From Bacteroidaceae bacterium (GTDB taxonomy: Bacteria; Bacteroidota; Bacteroidia; Bacteroidales; Bacteroidaceae), in the NCBI GenBank assembly GCA_016302965.1, contig JAEDMP010000014.1, positions 1 to 40,218 of the forward strand: DNA of 40,218 nucleotides. Direction: 5' to 3'. Position numbers and translations under genes: made by a program. This document shows positions 16,227 through 22,831 of the stretch, piece by piece. Below the pieces are notes generated by a model that did not search any database, had not been told where the DNA came from, and saw nothing but the letters and a program-made list of their open reading frames with translations. How positions within the stretch are numbered: position 1 is the stretch's first letter; each line of letters begins with the position of its first letter.

Positions 16227-17341
16227 GGGTTCAGCTGGTGATAAAGGGTCATGGCCTTCTCGATGATGGGGGCCATGTCATAGTATCTATATTCGGCCAG
16301 CCTACCGCCAAACGACACGTTTGTTTCGGCTTCAGCCAACTGTGCATAGTCGGCTGCCAAGCGGTTGTTGGCCTCATCGTTGACGGGATAATAGGGCTCC
16401 ATGCCACTCTCCCACTCCATCGGATATTCACGGGAGATGACGGTGAAGGGAAGCCTATAGACCTCGTCTCCGAAGTGCTCGAAATGTTTGTGCTCGATGA
16501 TGCGGGTGAAGGGTTCCTCGGCCGAGGTATAGTTCACCACGGCATTGCCCTGGTAGTTGGCCGTATCGAGCCGCTCATGCTCAAAGCGCACGGTGCGCCA
16601 CTGGAGTTTACCCAACCTGTAGTCGAAATACTCGTCGATGGCTCCCGTAAAGAGGATGTGCGAAGCCAGTTGCTGCAGTTCTCCGCGCTCACGGATAAAG
16701 TCAACACCCGTACGCACAGGAATATCCTGGAGCAGGGCATCGGTGAGCTGGTTGTAGCCTCCGATGGGTATGCCTTGGTAACTGTCGGTGAAATAGTTGT
16801 TGTCATAGACCAGCCTCACGGGCAGCCTCCGGATGATGAAGGGAGGCAGTTGGGTGCAGGGGCGACCCCACTGTTTCTCGGTATACTCCTTGATGAGTGT
16901 CTCATAGATGTCACGCCCCACGAGGGAGATGGCCTGCTGTTCCAGATTCTGCGGTGTGATGCCTTCCATCTCTGCCCGTTGCTGGCGGATGATGTCCGTG
17001 GCCTGTTGCGGAGTAGTCACTCCCCACATCTGGTGGAAGGTGTTCATGTTGAACGGCAGGTTGAAGAGTCGCCCATGATAGTTGGCCAGCGGCGAGTTGG
17101 TATATCGGTTGAAGGGCACCAGACGGTTGACAAAGTCCCACACCTCGCGGTTGGAGGTATGGAAGATATGTGCACCATAATGGTGGACATGGATGCCGTC
17201 GACATCACGACACCAGATATTGCCTCCCGTATGGGGTCTCCGTTCTACCACGAGACATCGTTTGCCCTGCTGCTGGGCGAGGTGGGCGAAAGTGGCTCCG
17301 AAGAGCCCTGAACCTACTATCAGATAGTCGTATGTTTTCAT
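16223..17341 (-). CDS. glf: UDP-galactopyranose mutase
   Basis: This flavoenzyme interconverts UDP-galactopyranose and UDP-galactofuranose for surface polysaccharides. From the ATG at 17341 it is 372 aa, starting YDYLIVGSGLFGATFAHLAQ (FAD-binding GxGxxG). It continues with RRPHTGGNIWCRDVDGIHVHHYGAHIFHT, the conserved active-site region, and later GGYNQLTDALLQ and EYYDYRLGKL-type motifs (here EYFDYRLGKL). The frame extends 60 bp further to 17401, but family members begin at the Rossmann motif. No glycosyltransferase lies beside it. Confidence 0.94.
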   Translation of the reverse strand: MKTYDYLIVGSGLFGATFAHLAQQQGKRCLVVERRPHTGGNIWCRDVDGIHVHHYGAHIFHTSNREVWDFVNRLVPFNRYTNSPLANYHGRLFNLPFNMNTFHQMWGVTTPQQATDIIRQQRAEMEGITPQNLEQQAISLVGRDIYETLIKEYTEKQWGRPCTQLPPFIIRRLPVRLVYDNNYFTDSYQGIPIGGYNQLTDALLQDIPVRTGVDFIRERGELQQLASHILFTGAIDEYFDYRLGKLQWRTVRFEHERLDTANYQGNAVVNYTSAEEPFTRIIEHKHFEHFGDEVYRLPFTVISREYPMEWESGMEPYYPVNDEANNRLAADYAQLAEAETNVSFGGRLAEYRYYDMAPIIEKAMTLYHQLNP

Positions 17342-17410
17342 TCTGGAAATGGGTTTGCGTGTATGGGGATTTAAGGATTGTGATTCAAGGTCTACGACCA
17401 TTGCAGGGAG

Positions 17411-18046
17411 TCAGGATTTGATGCGGATGAGGGTCAACCCGTCGCGCAAGGGCAGGATGACCTGTTCTACCTGGGGATTGTCTGCGATATAGTCGTTGAA
17501 ACGGCGTATGCCGACGGTCTGCTGGTCCCGGTCGTAGGCGGGGTCGGTGACATGTCCATCCCATAGGGTATTGTCGGCCAGCACAAATCCGCCCTTGTTG
17601 ATGACGGGCATCAGTGCCTCGAAGGTCTCCACATAGTGACGCTTGTCACCATCGATGAACACCAGGTCGAACATCACCCCCAAATGGGGAGCCTCCTGGG
17701 CGGCATCACCTATCCTGAAGTCGATGCGGTCGGCCACGGGCGAGTTCTCTATCCAGGGCCGGGTGAAGTCTTCCTGCTCGTCATTGATCTCGTAGGTGTA
17801 GAGTTTGGCATCCGGTTCCAGTCCTTCTGCCATGCAGATGGCACTATAGCCACTGAAGGTTCCCACCTCCAGCACCCGCTTGGGCCGTATCATCTGCACC
17901 AGCATCTTCAGCAGCCGTCCCTGTAGGTGTCCGCTGGCCATTCTGCCATGCAGCAGATAGATATTGGTAGCCCGGTAGAGGCGGTAGAGATAGTCGCCCT
18001 CTGGCTCGGAGTGTGCCAGCACATATTGTTGCAGTTCGTCGGTCAT
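17411..18046 (-). CDS. SAM-dependent O-methyltransferase (caffeoyl-CoA/catechol type)
   Basis: The 211-aa protein matches the O-methyltransferase 3 family: RVLEVGTFSGYSAICMAEGL (motif I, SAM binding) near 73-92, AKLYTYEINDEQ with the acidic residue for the SAM ribose, and FDLVFIDGDKRHYVETFEAL (metal-binding Asp) near 146-165, then FVLADNTLWDGHV. The natural substrate of bacterial members is often unknown. It lies 21 bp after aroQ and 69 bp before glf, on the same strand. Confidence 0.9.
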   Translation of the reverse strand: MTDELQQYVLAHSEPEGDYLYRLYRATNIYLLHGRMASGHLQGRLLKMLVQMIRPKRVLEVGTFSGYSAICMAEGLEPDAKLYTYEINDEQEDFTRPWIENSPVADRIDFRIGDAAQEAPHLGVMFDLVFIDGDKRHYVETFEALMPVINKGGFVLADNTLWDGHVTDPAYDRDQQTVGIRRFNDYIADNPQVEQVILPLRDGLTLIRIKS

Positions 18047-18067
18047 CTCTGATGGGGGATAGGAAGG

Positions 18068-18490
18068 TCAGACAGGATTCACGAGATGGTCTACGGCCAG
18101 TCTGTAGCTGTCCATACCGAAACCGCAGATGACACCGAGGCAGGCCGAGGAGAGCCAGGAGTGGTGGCGGAAGTCCTCGCGCTTGTGCACATTGGAGATA
18201 TGCACCTCGATGACGGGTGTGGTGATAGCACGGATGCAGTCGTGCAGGGCGATACTGGTGTGGGTATAGGCACCGGCATTGAGCACGATGCCGTCGTAAG
18301 TGAATCCCACCTCCTGCATCTTGTTGATGAGTTCGCCCTCCACATTGCTCTGATAGTAGTCTATCTGCACGCCGGGATAGCGTTGCCGCAACTGTTCGAG
18401 ACAAGTCTCAAAGGTGTTGCTGCCATAGATGCCCGGTTCGCGTTTGCCCAACAGGTTGAGGTTGGGACCGTTGATAATCTGTATCTTCAT
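18068..18490 (-). CDS. aroQ: Type II 3-dehydroquinate dehydratase
   Basis: The 140-aa protein is the dodecameric class of dehydroquinase in the shikimate pathway. It starts KIQIINGPNLNLLGKREPGIYG, the family signature with the catalytic Tyr. Other motifs are YQSNVEGELINKMQE, the GIVLNAGAYTHTSIAL substrate loop, and PVIEVHISNVHKREDFRHHS with the catalytic His. The C-terminal GVICGFGMDSYRLAVDHL is also typical. The gene lies within a minus-strand run starting from the thioredoxin-like gene 68 bp upstream. Confidence 0.96.
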   Translation of the reverse strand: MKIQIINGPNLNLLGKREPGIYGSNTFETCLEQLRQRYPGVQIDYYQSNVEGELINKMQEVGFTYDGIVLNAGAYTHTSIALHDCIRAITTPVIEVHISNVHKREDFRHHSWLSSACLGVICGFGMDSYRLAVDHLVNPV

Positions 18491-18558
18491 CTTGTTTGGT
18501 TTATGTTTCGCGAGTGCTCTGAAGCACTCGCCACAGCTATGCTCCTCTCTTCATGTTC

Positions 18559-19053
18559 TCAGTTGGTGCCCACGGCCGCAGGTGTCCAGCATTTGAAGAA
18601 GCGCAACACCTTGTTTCGGTCGTAACTCTTGTCCTGTTCCAGAAAACTGCTGTCCTGGATATGAGCCACCGACCCGTCCGGTCGCAGCACCACCAGCGCG
18701 GGGAAGCCGAAACGCTGGGGATTGCCAAGCCGCCGCATCACCTGGAGGGTGGCCTCGTCCTTGGTGCCACGGGCATAGTTCACGTGGATATACACGAAGT
18801 TCTTCTCCACCAACTGGGCTATCTCGTTGTCAGAAGTGATGAAGTCGGCAAACTTCAGGCACCATGGGCACCAGTTGCCTCCCACCTGGCAGACCACCAG
18901 TTTGCCGCCATCGCGGGCCACAGTCAGCGCCGAGTCTACCTGCAGGGCGGCATCCGCCTGCTCGTTGTATACTCTCTTCAGTCCCTGTGCGGCCAGCGGG
19001 CTCACACCCAGCAGCAGTGCCGTCAGAACCATCAGCAAGATTCGTTTCTTCAT
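18559..19053 (-). CDS. Exported thioredoxin-like protein (CPWC motif)
   Basis: From the ATG at 19053 the protein is 164 aa, with a signal peptide (MKKRILLMVLTALLLGVSPLAAQ). The mature domain has VCQVGGNWCPWCLKFADFI, a CxxC motif set as CPWC, followed by VYIHVNYARGTKDE and GFPALVVLRPDGS with the cis-Pro of thioredoxin folds. It probably acts in periplasmic thiol-disulfide exchange or in protein folding. In-frame ATGs at 19068 and 19149 exist, but the promoter at 19106-19138 places the RNA start near 19100, which excludes 19149; 19068 remains possible. Confidence 0.85.
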   Translation of the reverse strand: MKKRILLMVLTALLLGVSPLAAQGLKRVYNEQADAALQVDSALTVARDGGKLVVCQVGGNWCPWCLKFADFITSDNEIAQLVEKNFVYIHVNYARGTKDEATLQVMRRLGNPQRFGFPALVVLRPDGSVAHIQDSSFLEQDKSYDRNKVLRFFKCWTPAAVGTN

Positions 19054-19105
19054 CTCTTCAAGTGTCATTTCAAGTTTGATTGTCTGTTCTACTGTTTTCT
19101 TTCTG

Positions 19106-19138
19106 CAAAAGTACAGCAAATCTTCGAAACGGCAAAAA
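19106..19138 (-). promoter_or_regulatory. Promoter of the thioredoxin - aroQ - OMT - glf - ABC run
   Basis: The minus strand has TTTTTG (19133-19138), a 19-bp spacer and TACTTTTG (19106-19113), matching the Bacteroidetes consensus. It supports the gene start at 19053 and may drive the five genes down to 15417. Confidence 0.7.
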
Positions 19139-19342
19139 GTTTTTCCCACATTCTTAGTTCCCTTACATTATTATTAGCTGTGTTCTATAAAGTATTATCA
19201 CCATATTCTACAGCAACAGGCTGAATGTCTCTCTGAAGACGGATACCTTCGCTCTTTACAAAAAACAGGCACATCCGCTTCGCAAACACAGTATTCTGCC
19301 TCGCAAACGCAAAACCACACGACAAATAATTGGTTGAAAAAC
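19139..19342. other. AT-rich intergenic boundary of the DpnII cassette
   Basis: No gene is supported here. The stretch separates the divergent thioredoxin operon and the restriction-modification genes and marks a drop in GC content. It contains GTTCTATAAA at 19182-19191, which recurs at 22400-22409 on the other side of the cassette, and two CGCAAAC words near 19281 and 19304. A minus-strand open frame of 64 codons is present but has no promoter or family resemblance. Confidence 0.5.
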
Positions 19343-19373
19343 TTGGATAATCACGAAATAGTTCGTAAATTTG
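19343..19373 (+). promoter_or_regulatory. Promoter of the DpnII-type restriction-modification genes
   Basis: TTG at 19343-19345, a 20-bp spacer and TAAATTTG at 19366-19373 give a strong Bacteroidetes promoter. The predicted start near 19380 leaves about 70 nt of leader before the methylase ATG at 19449. Confidence 0.75.
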
Positions 19374-19448
19374 CAGCAAATAACCATGGTTTATCGAGAA
19401 GAGTATTTGTTATTCTGACTCAAGAAAGCATCATAAACAGAACGTAGG

Positions 19449-20462
19449 ATGATTATGACAAAAGCGAAACCCTTTATCAAGTGGGTTGGCGGAAAAACGC
19501 AACTCATCGAACAACTGGATGCACAGTTGCCAGTTGACTTTGGTAACTGGGAGAACGTCACATACATTGAGCCATTTGTGGGTGGAGGGGCATTTCTCTT
19601 CTATATGTTACAACAATATCCCAATATCCGGCATGCAATTATAAATGATGTAAACCCGGATTTGATCTCCAGTTATCTCACCGTAAGGGACAGGCCTGGG
19701 GAACTGATAGCATCGCTGACCGATATACAGAGTACTTATCAAGCCTTGCGGTCGGAAGAAGCACGCAAGGAGTTTTACCTATCGGTTCGTGATCGATATA
19801 ACGAGAAAAATCTCGACCCCATAGAAAATACTACCAAGTTCTTCTTCCTCAACCGTACTTGCTTCAACGGCCTATATCGGGTCAACAAGAAGGGACTCTT
19901 CAACGTGCCTTTTGGCAAATACGCCAATCCGAAGATATGCGATGAGAAAACCATTCTCAAGGACAGCGAACTGTTGCAGCGCGTGGAGATCATGACCGGC
20001 GATTTCGAGGCTACATTCCCTCATGCACAAGGCCATACGCTCTTCTATTTCGACCCACCCTACCGTCCACTCAGCAACACATCCAGTTTCAACGACTATG
20101 CCAAAGATGCATTCAACGATGATGCACAGATTCGGCTGAAGAAGTATTGCGATCGAATACATGCTGCGGGCTTCAGTTTTATGGTCAGCAACTCCGACAG
20201 CAGAGCAAAGAATGCAGCCGACGATTTCTTTGATGTGCTCTATGAGAATTATCAGATTGAAAGGGTATGGGCTTCAAGAAGTATCAACTCCAAACCCGAC
20301 AAGAGGGGTAAACTGACAGAGATACTGGTGCACAACTATGTCATGACAAAAGCCAAAAGTCTCGCAAATGACATCCATACAGAGCCTTTCTGCATCGCTG
20401 ACGAACCACAAGGCTATCACCTTGATACAGGAATAGCAAGCAGGAATTCGAAAGTCTCATGA
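19449..20462 (+). CDS. dpnM: Dam-class DNA adenine methyltransferase (M.DpnIIA/DpnM type, GATC)
   Basis: The 337-aa protein is an alpha-class N6-adenine methylase: KPFIKWVGGKTQLIEQL near the N-terminus (SAM-binding region of Dam), EPFVGGGAFLFYML near 43-56 (motif I), and FYFDPPYRPLSNTSSF with catalytic DPPY at 202-205. Members methylate adenine in GATC and protect against DpnII/MboI-type cleavage. It is followed 37 bp later by a DpnII-family endonuclease, which makes GATC specificity very likely. The family norm is about 280 aa; the C-terminal 40 residues or so beyond the conserved core look unrelated. A second in-frame ATG lies at 19455. Confidence 0.93.
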   Translation: MIMTKAKPFIKWVGGKTQLIEQLDAQLPVDFGNWENVTYIEPFVGGGAFLFYMLQQYPNIRHAIINDVNPDLISSYLTVRDRPGELIASLTDIQSTYQALRSEEARKEFYLSVRDRYNEKNLDPIENTTKFFFLNRTCFNGLYRVNKKGLFNVPFGKYANPKICDEKTILKDSELLQRVEIMTGDFEATFPHAQGHTLFYFDPPYRPLSNTSSFNDYAKDAFNDDAQIRLKKYCDRIHAAGFSFMVSNSDSRAKNAADDFFDVLYENYQIERVWASRSINSKPDKRGKLTEILVHNYVMTKAKSLANDIHTEPFCIADEPQGYHLDTGIASRNSKVS

Positions 20463-20499
20463 AAATGAGCAAATCCGCTTTCATTAAACCGTTACAAAT

Positions 20500-21348
20500 A
20501 TGGCAAAAAATTTTGAATCTTTTATGTCCCAACTGCGAGAGACAAACCAAACGCTGGATTTCTTCTGCGACTTTGGCAAGATTGGGCAGCATGTAGAAGA
20601 CATCAGATTAAGTCTCTGTATGCTCAACAGTCTGCTGGGAATGAACGACTTGAGGAAAGCAGTAGAGACAATTTGGAGACGTGACCCATCAGCCTTCAGC
20701 GTGATGAACATACTCATCGCTGTTCGCAACAATGAAAATAAAAAAGTGATGGATAGTCTTGATCGGTGTGTAGAACTCGATTCGTTGTTCACCTCTGTTG
20801 ACGGCGTGATGGAATTTTTGGAAAAAACAGGCTTGGCACATCTCTTCCAATCGAATCGGATAAACAACCTTATCGACTATGTCTTCGGGGTGGAAACCGG
20901 ACTCGATACGAATGCGCGCAAAAACAGAAGCGGACATTTGATGGAAAATAAAGTAAAACGGATTCTTGAGCAGAACCAGATAGACTACCGGCAAGAGGTA
21001 TCTTCAAAAGAATGGCCCGCCATAACCAAGGTTCTTGGAAATGACATGAAGCGTTTCGACTTTGTCGTGCAAACGGCAGTGAAGATTTATCTGATCGAAG
21101 TGAATTTTTATAGCGATGGAGGAAGCAAACTCAACGAGGTTGCCCGTTCTTATTCCGATATTGCCCCTAAGATCAATTCGGTTCCCGGTTTCGAGTTTGT
21201 ATGGATCACAGATGGAATAGGTTGGAAGAAAGCGGCCAACAAACTGCAGGAGGCGTATTCAATCATTCCAAGTATCTATAACCTGACCGACATCACTGAA
21301 TTTATTCAAATTGTAAAAAAAGATGGCATCAAAAAGTGCATGGGATAA
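20500..21348 (+). CDS. dpnB: DpnII/MboI-family type II restriction endonuclease
   Basis: The 282-aa protein matches R.DpnII: the N-terminal region TLDFFCDFGKIGQHVEDIRLSL, then SGHLMENKVKRILEQNQIDY and the PD-(D/E)xK-like core with Asp near 187 (KRFDFVVQ) and IEVNFYSDGGSKLNEVARSY, where Glu is near 200. The conserved EVNFY-x-x-GGSKLNE stretch is a family hallmark. It cuts unmethylated GATC. The gene sits between the two methylases, whereas in the classic pneumococcal locus the endonuclease is last (dpnM-dpnA-dpnB). The frame looks intact, so the system is probably active. Confidence 0.92.
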   Translation: MAKNFESFMSQLRETNQTLDFFCDFGKIGQHVEDIRLSLCMLNSLLGMNDLRKAVETIWRRDPSAFSVMNILIAVRNNENKKVMDSLDRCVELDSLFTSVDGVMEFLEKTGLAHLFQSNRINNLIDYVFGVETGLDTNARKNRSGHLMENKVKRILEQNQIDYRQEVSSKEWPAITKVLGNDMKRFDFVVQTAVKIYLIEVNFYSDGGSKLNEVARSYSDIAPKINSVPGFEFVWITDGIGWKKAANKLQEAYSIIPSIYNLTDITEFIQIVKKDGIKKCMG

Positions 21349-21485
21349 AATTATTCCAAGACCACCATTTCATCAATAACGACTTCGACCAAGATCCATA
21401 CGAACTGACAACCTAATAGATTTAGGTATCCAACCGAAAAATCCGGGAGATACAGCATTTTGACTCCATAAAACTATTCCTGCAA

Positions 21486-22370
21486 ATGGCTATTCCTTCC
21501 TATTATAAATCACCCAACAACGACTTCACACTCATTCAAGGCGATTGTGTCGAAACCCTGTCAAAGTTTAGGTTTGGTTTCGATATGGTTTTTGCCGACC
21601 CTCCATATTTTCTCTCAGGAGGAGGCATTAGTTATCAGAGCGGAAAGGTGGTGTGCGTCGACAAAGGTGAATGGGACAAACCACTTGCTCCGAAAGAGAT
21701 GGATGCCTTCAATCTCAAATGGATCTCATCCGTCAGAGAGCACATGAAAGAGAATGCAACCATCTGGATTTCAGGAACGCATCACAATATCTTCAGCGTG
21801 CAGCAGCAGTTGCTTAAACTGGGTTTTAAAATATTGAACGTCATCACATGGGCAAAGACTAATCCACCACCAAACATCTCCTGCCGATATTTCACCTATT
21901 CGACTGAATTTATCATCTGGGCACGTAAATCGCATAAGACTCCTCATTATTTCAATTATGAATTGATGAAGGAACTGAACGAAAACAAACAGATGACAGA
22001 CGTGTGGCGGCTTCCGGCCATCGCTCCATGGGAAAAAACATGCGGTAAACATCCAACGCAGAAACCGCTTGGCGTTCTAGCCCGACTCATACAGGCTTCC
22101 ACCCAGCCTGGAGCCTGGGTTCTCGATCCTTTCAACGGTAGCGCCACTACGGGTATTGCGGCCAATCTCCTTGGCCGCAAGTATCTTGGTCTGGAGATTG
22201 ATGACAAATTCCTGGCCATGAGCAAAGCCCGCAGAGAGGAAATAGAGAACATAACTGTCCGCACAGATTATCTGGAGCGACTGGCAAAAGCCAAGGTCAT
22301 TCTACCTCCAGACAATTTCTTCATATCCGATGAAGAGGACTCTGATTATGGGGTGCCGTGGCTTAAGTAA
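21486..22370 (+). CDS. dpnA: DpnA-type second adenine methyltransferase (M.DpnIIB type)
   Basis: The 294-aa protein has the beta-class order: catalytic DPPY at 38-41 (MVFADPPYFLSGGG) before the SAM-binding LDPFNGSATTGIAANLLGR at about 213-231. The segment YQSGKVVCVDKGEWDK is typical of DpnA-like enzymes. In S. pneumoniae DpnA methylates GATC also on single-stranded DNA, which protects incoming transforming plasmid DNA; whether that applies here is inference. It lies 137 bp after the endonuclease gene, with no clear separate promoter. Confidence 0.9.
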   Translation: MAIPSYYKSPNNDFTLIQGDCVETLSKFRFGFDMVFADPPYFLSGGGISYQSGKVVCVDKGEWDKPLAPKEMDAFNLKWISSVREHMKENATIWISGTHHNIFSVQQQLLKLGFKILNVITWAKTNPPPNISCRYFTYSTEFIIWARKSHKTPHYFNYELMKELNENKQMTDVWRLPAIAPWEKTCGKHPTQKPLGVLARLIQASTQPGAWVLDPFNGSATTGIAANLLGRKYLGLEIDDKFLAMSKARREEIENITVRTDYLERLAKAKVILPPDNFFISDEEDSDYGVPWLK

Positions 22371-22410
22371 AAGAATATATCGCAAATCATTTAAGGTAGG
22401 TTCTATAAAA

Positions 22411-22631
22411 TAACGTGAGTTCGACGAATTCTGCATGTGACAAGACTTATCTGAAAGAAGCAGATGATTTTGCATTGATGCTTATTCAAGTTAACTTCAT
22501 TGCCAATAAGGTTATTAATCTTACGGTGTATAGATTATTAACCTATCGGCTTATAGGTTATTAATCTTATCGGACATATGAGTGCATTTGTTGCTTCTTC
22601 CTGCTATTTCAAATTCATCGAACTCACGTTA
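22411..22631. mobile_element. Candidate 221-bp MITE with 20-bp terminal inverted repeats
   Basis: The left end TAACGTGAGTTCGACGAATT (22411-22430) and the right end AATTCATCGAACTCACGTTA (22612-22631) are inverted copies with one mismatch. The interior has no gene but carries three related words of about 19 nt centred on TTATTAA (22508-22526, 22531-22549, 22554-22573). Either the ends begin with a TA duplicated from the target, as in IS630/mariner elements, or AAA flanks act as the duplication; the sequence does not decide. A long regulatory or structural inverted repeat is the alternative. Confidence 0.5.
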
Positions 22632-22673
22632 AAATACCATCACCTTAAAAGATTCCTCCCTTCCGGAATACTT

Positions 22674-22702
22674 GAGGTGAACAGGAAACCCCTGTTCACC
22701 TC
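22674..22702 (+). terminator. 12-bp perfect hairpin upstream of the TonB receptor
   Basis: GAGGTGAACAGG (22674-22685) pairs perfectly with CCTGTTCACCTC (22691-22702) around a 5-nt loop. There is no U tract, only a mixed TATCGTTCTTG after it. It may end transcription from the restriction cassette. It lies about 90 bp upstream of the receptor -7, so an operator role is also possible. Confidence 0.45.
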
Positions 22703-22789
22703 TATCGTTCTTGTCCTGCTTATTCAGAAAGATGTTATTATGTAACAAGCTATTCATCTTTCCGTTACACTATTGCAACAATATACCCG

Positions 22790-22797
22790 TACTTTTG
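22790..22797 (+). promoter_or_regulatory. -7 element of the TonB receptor gene
   Basis: TACTTTTG matches TAnnTTTG, 35 bp upstream of the ATG at 22832. A TTG at 22773-22775 is closer than the usual 19-20 bp, so the -33 box is uncertain. Confidence 0.6.
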
Positions 22798-22831
22798 CAG
22801 CCAGAAAACCATATAGTATATATTGACAAAT

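Larger units (their letters stand above)
22371..22789. other. Gene-free region with MITE-like element and hairpin
   Basis: There is no credible gene between the second methylase and the TonB receptor. The region holds the 10-bp word GTTCTATAAA (22400-22409), the inverted-repeat element at 22411-22631 and the 12-bp hairpin at 22674-22702. It ends at the TonB receptor promoter. Confidence 0.6.

Noticed and set aside
19185..19379. Minus-strand frame of 64 codons upstream of the DpnII methylase
   Set aside because: No promoter, covers the methylase promoter region, and the composition looks non-coding.
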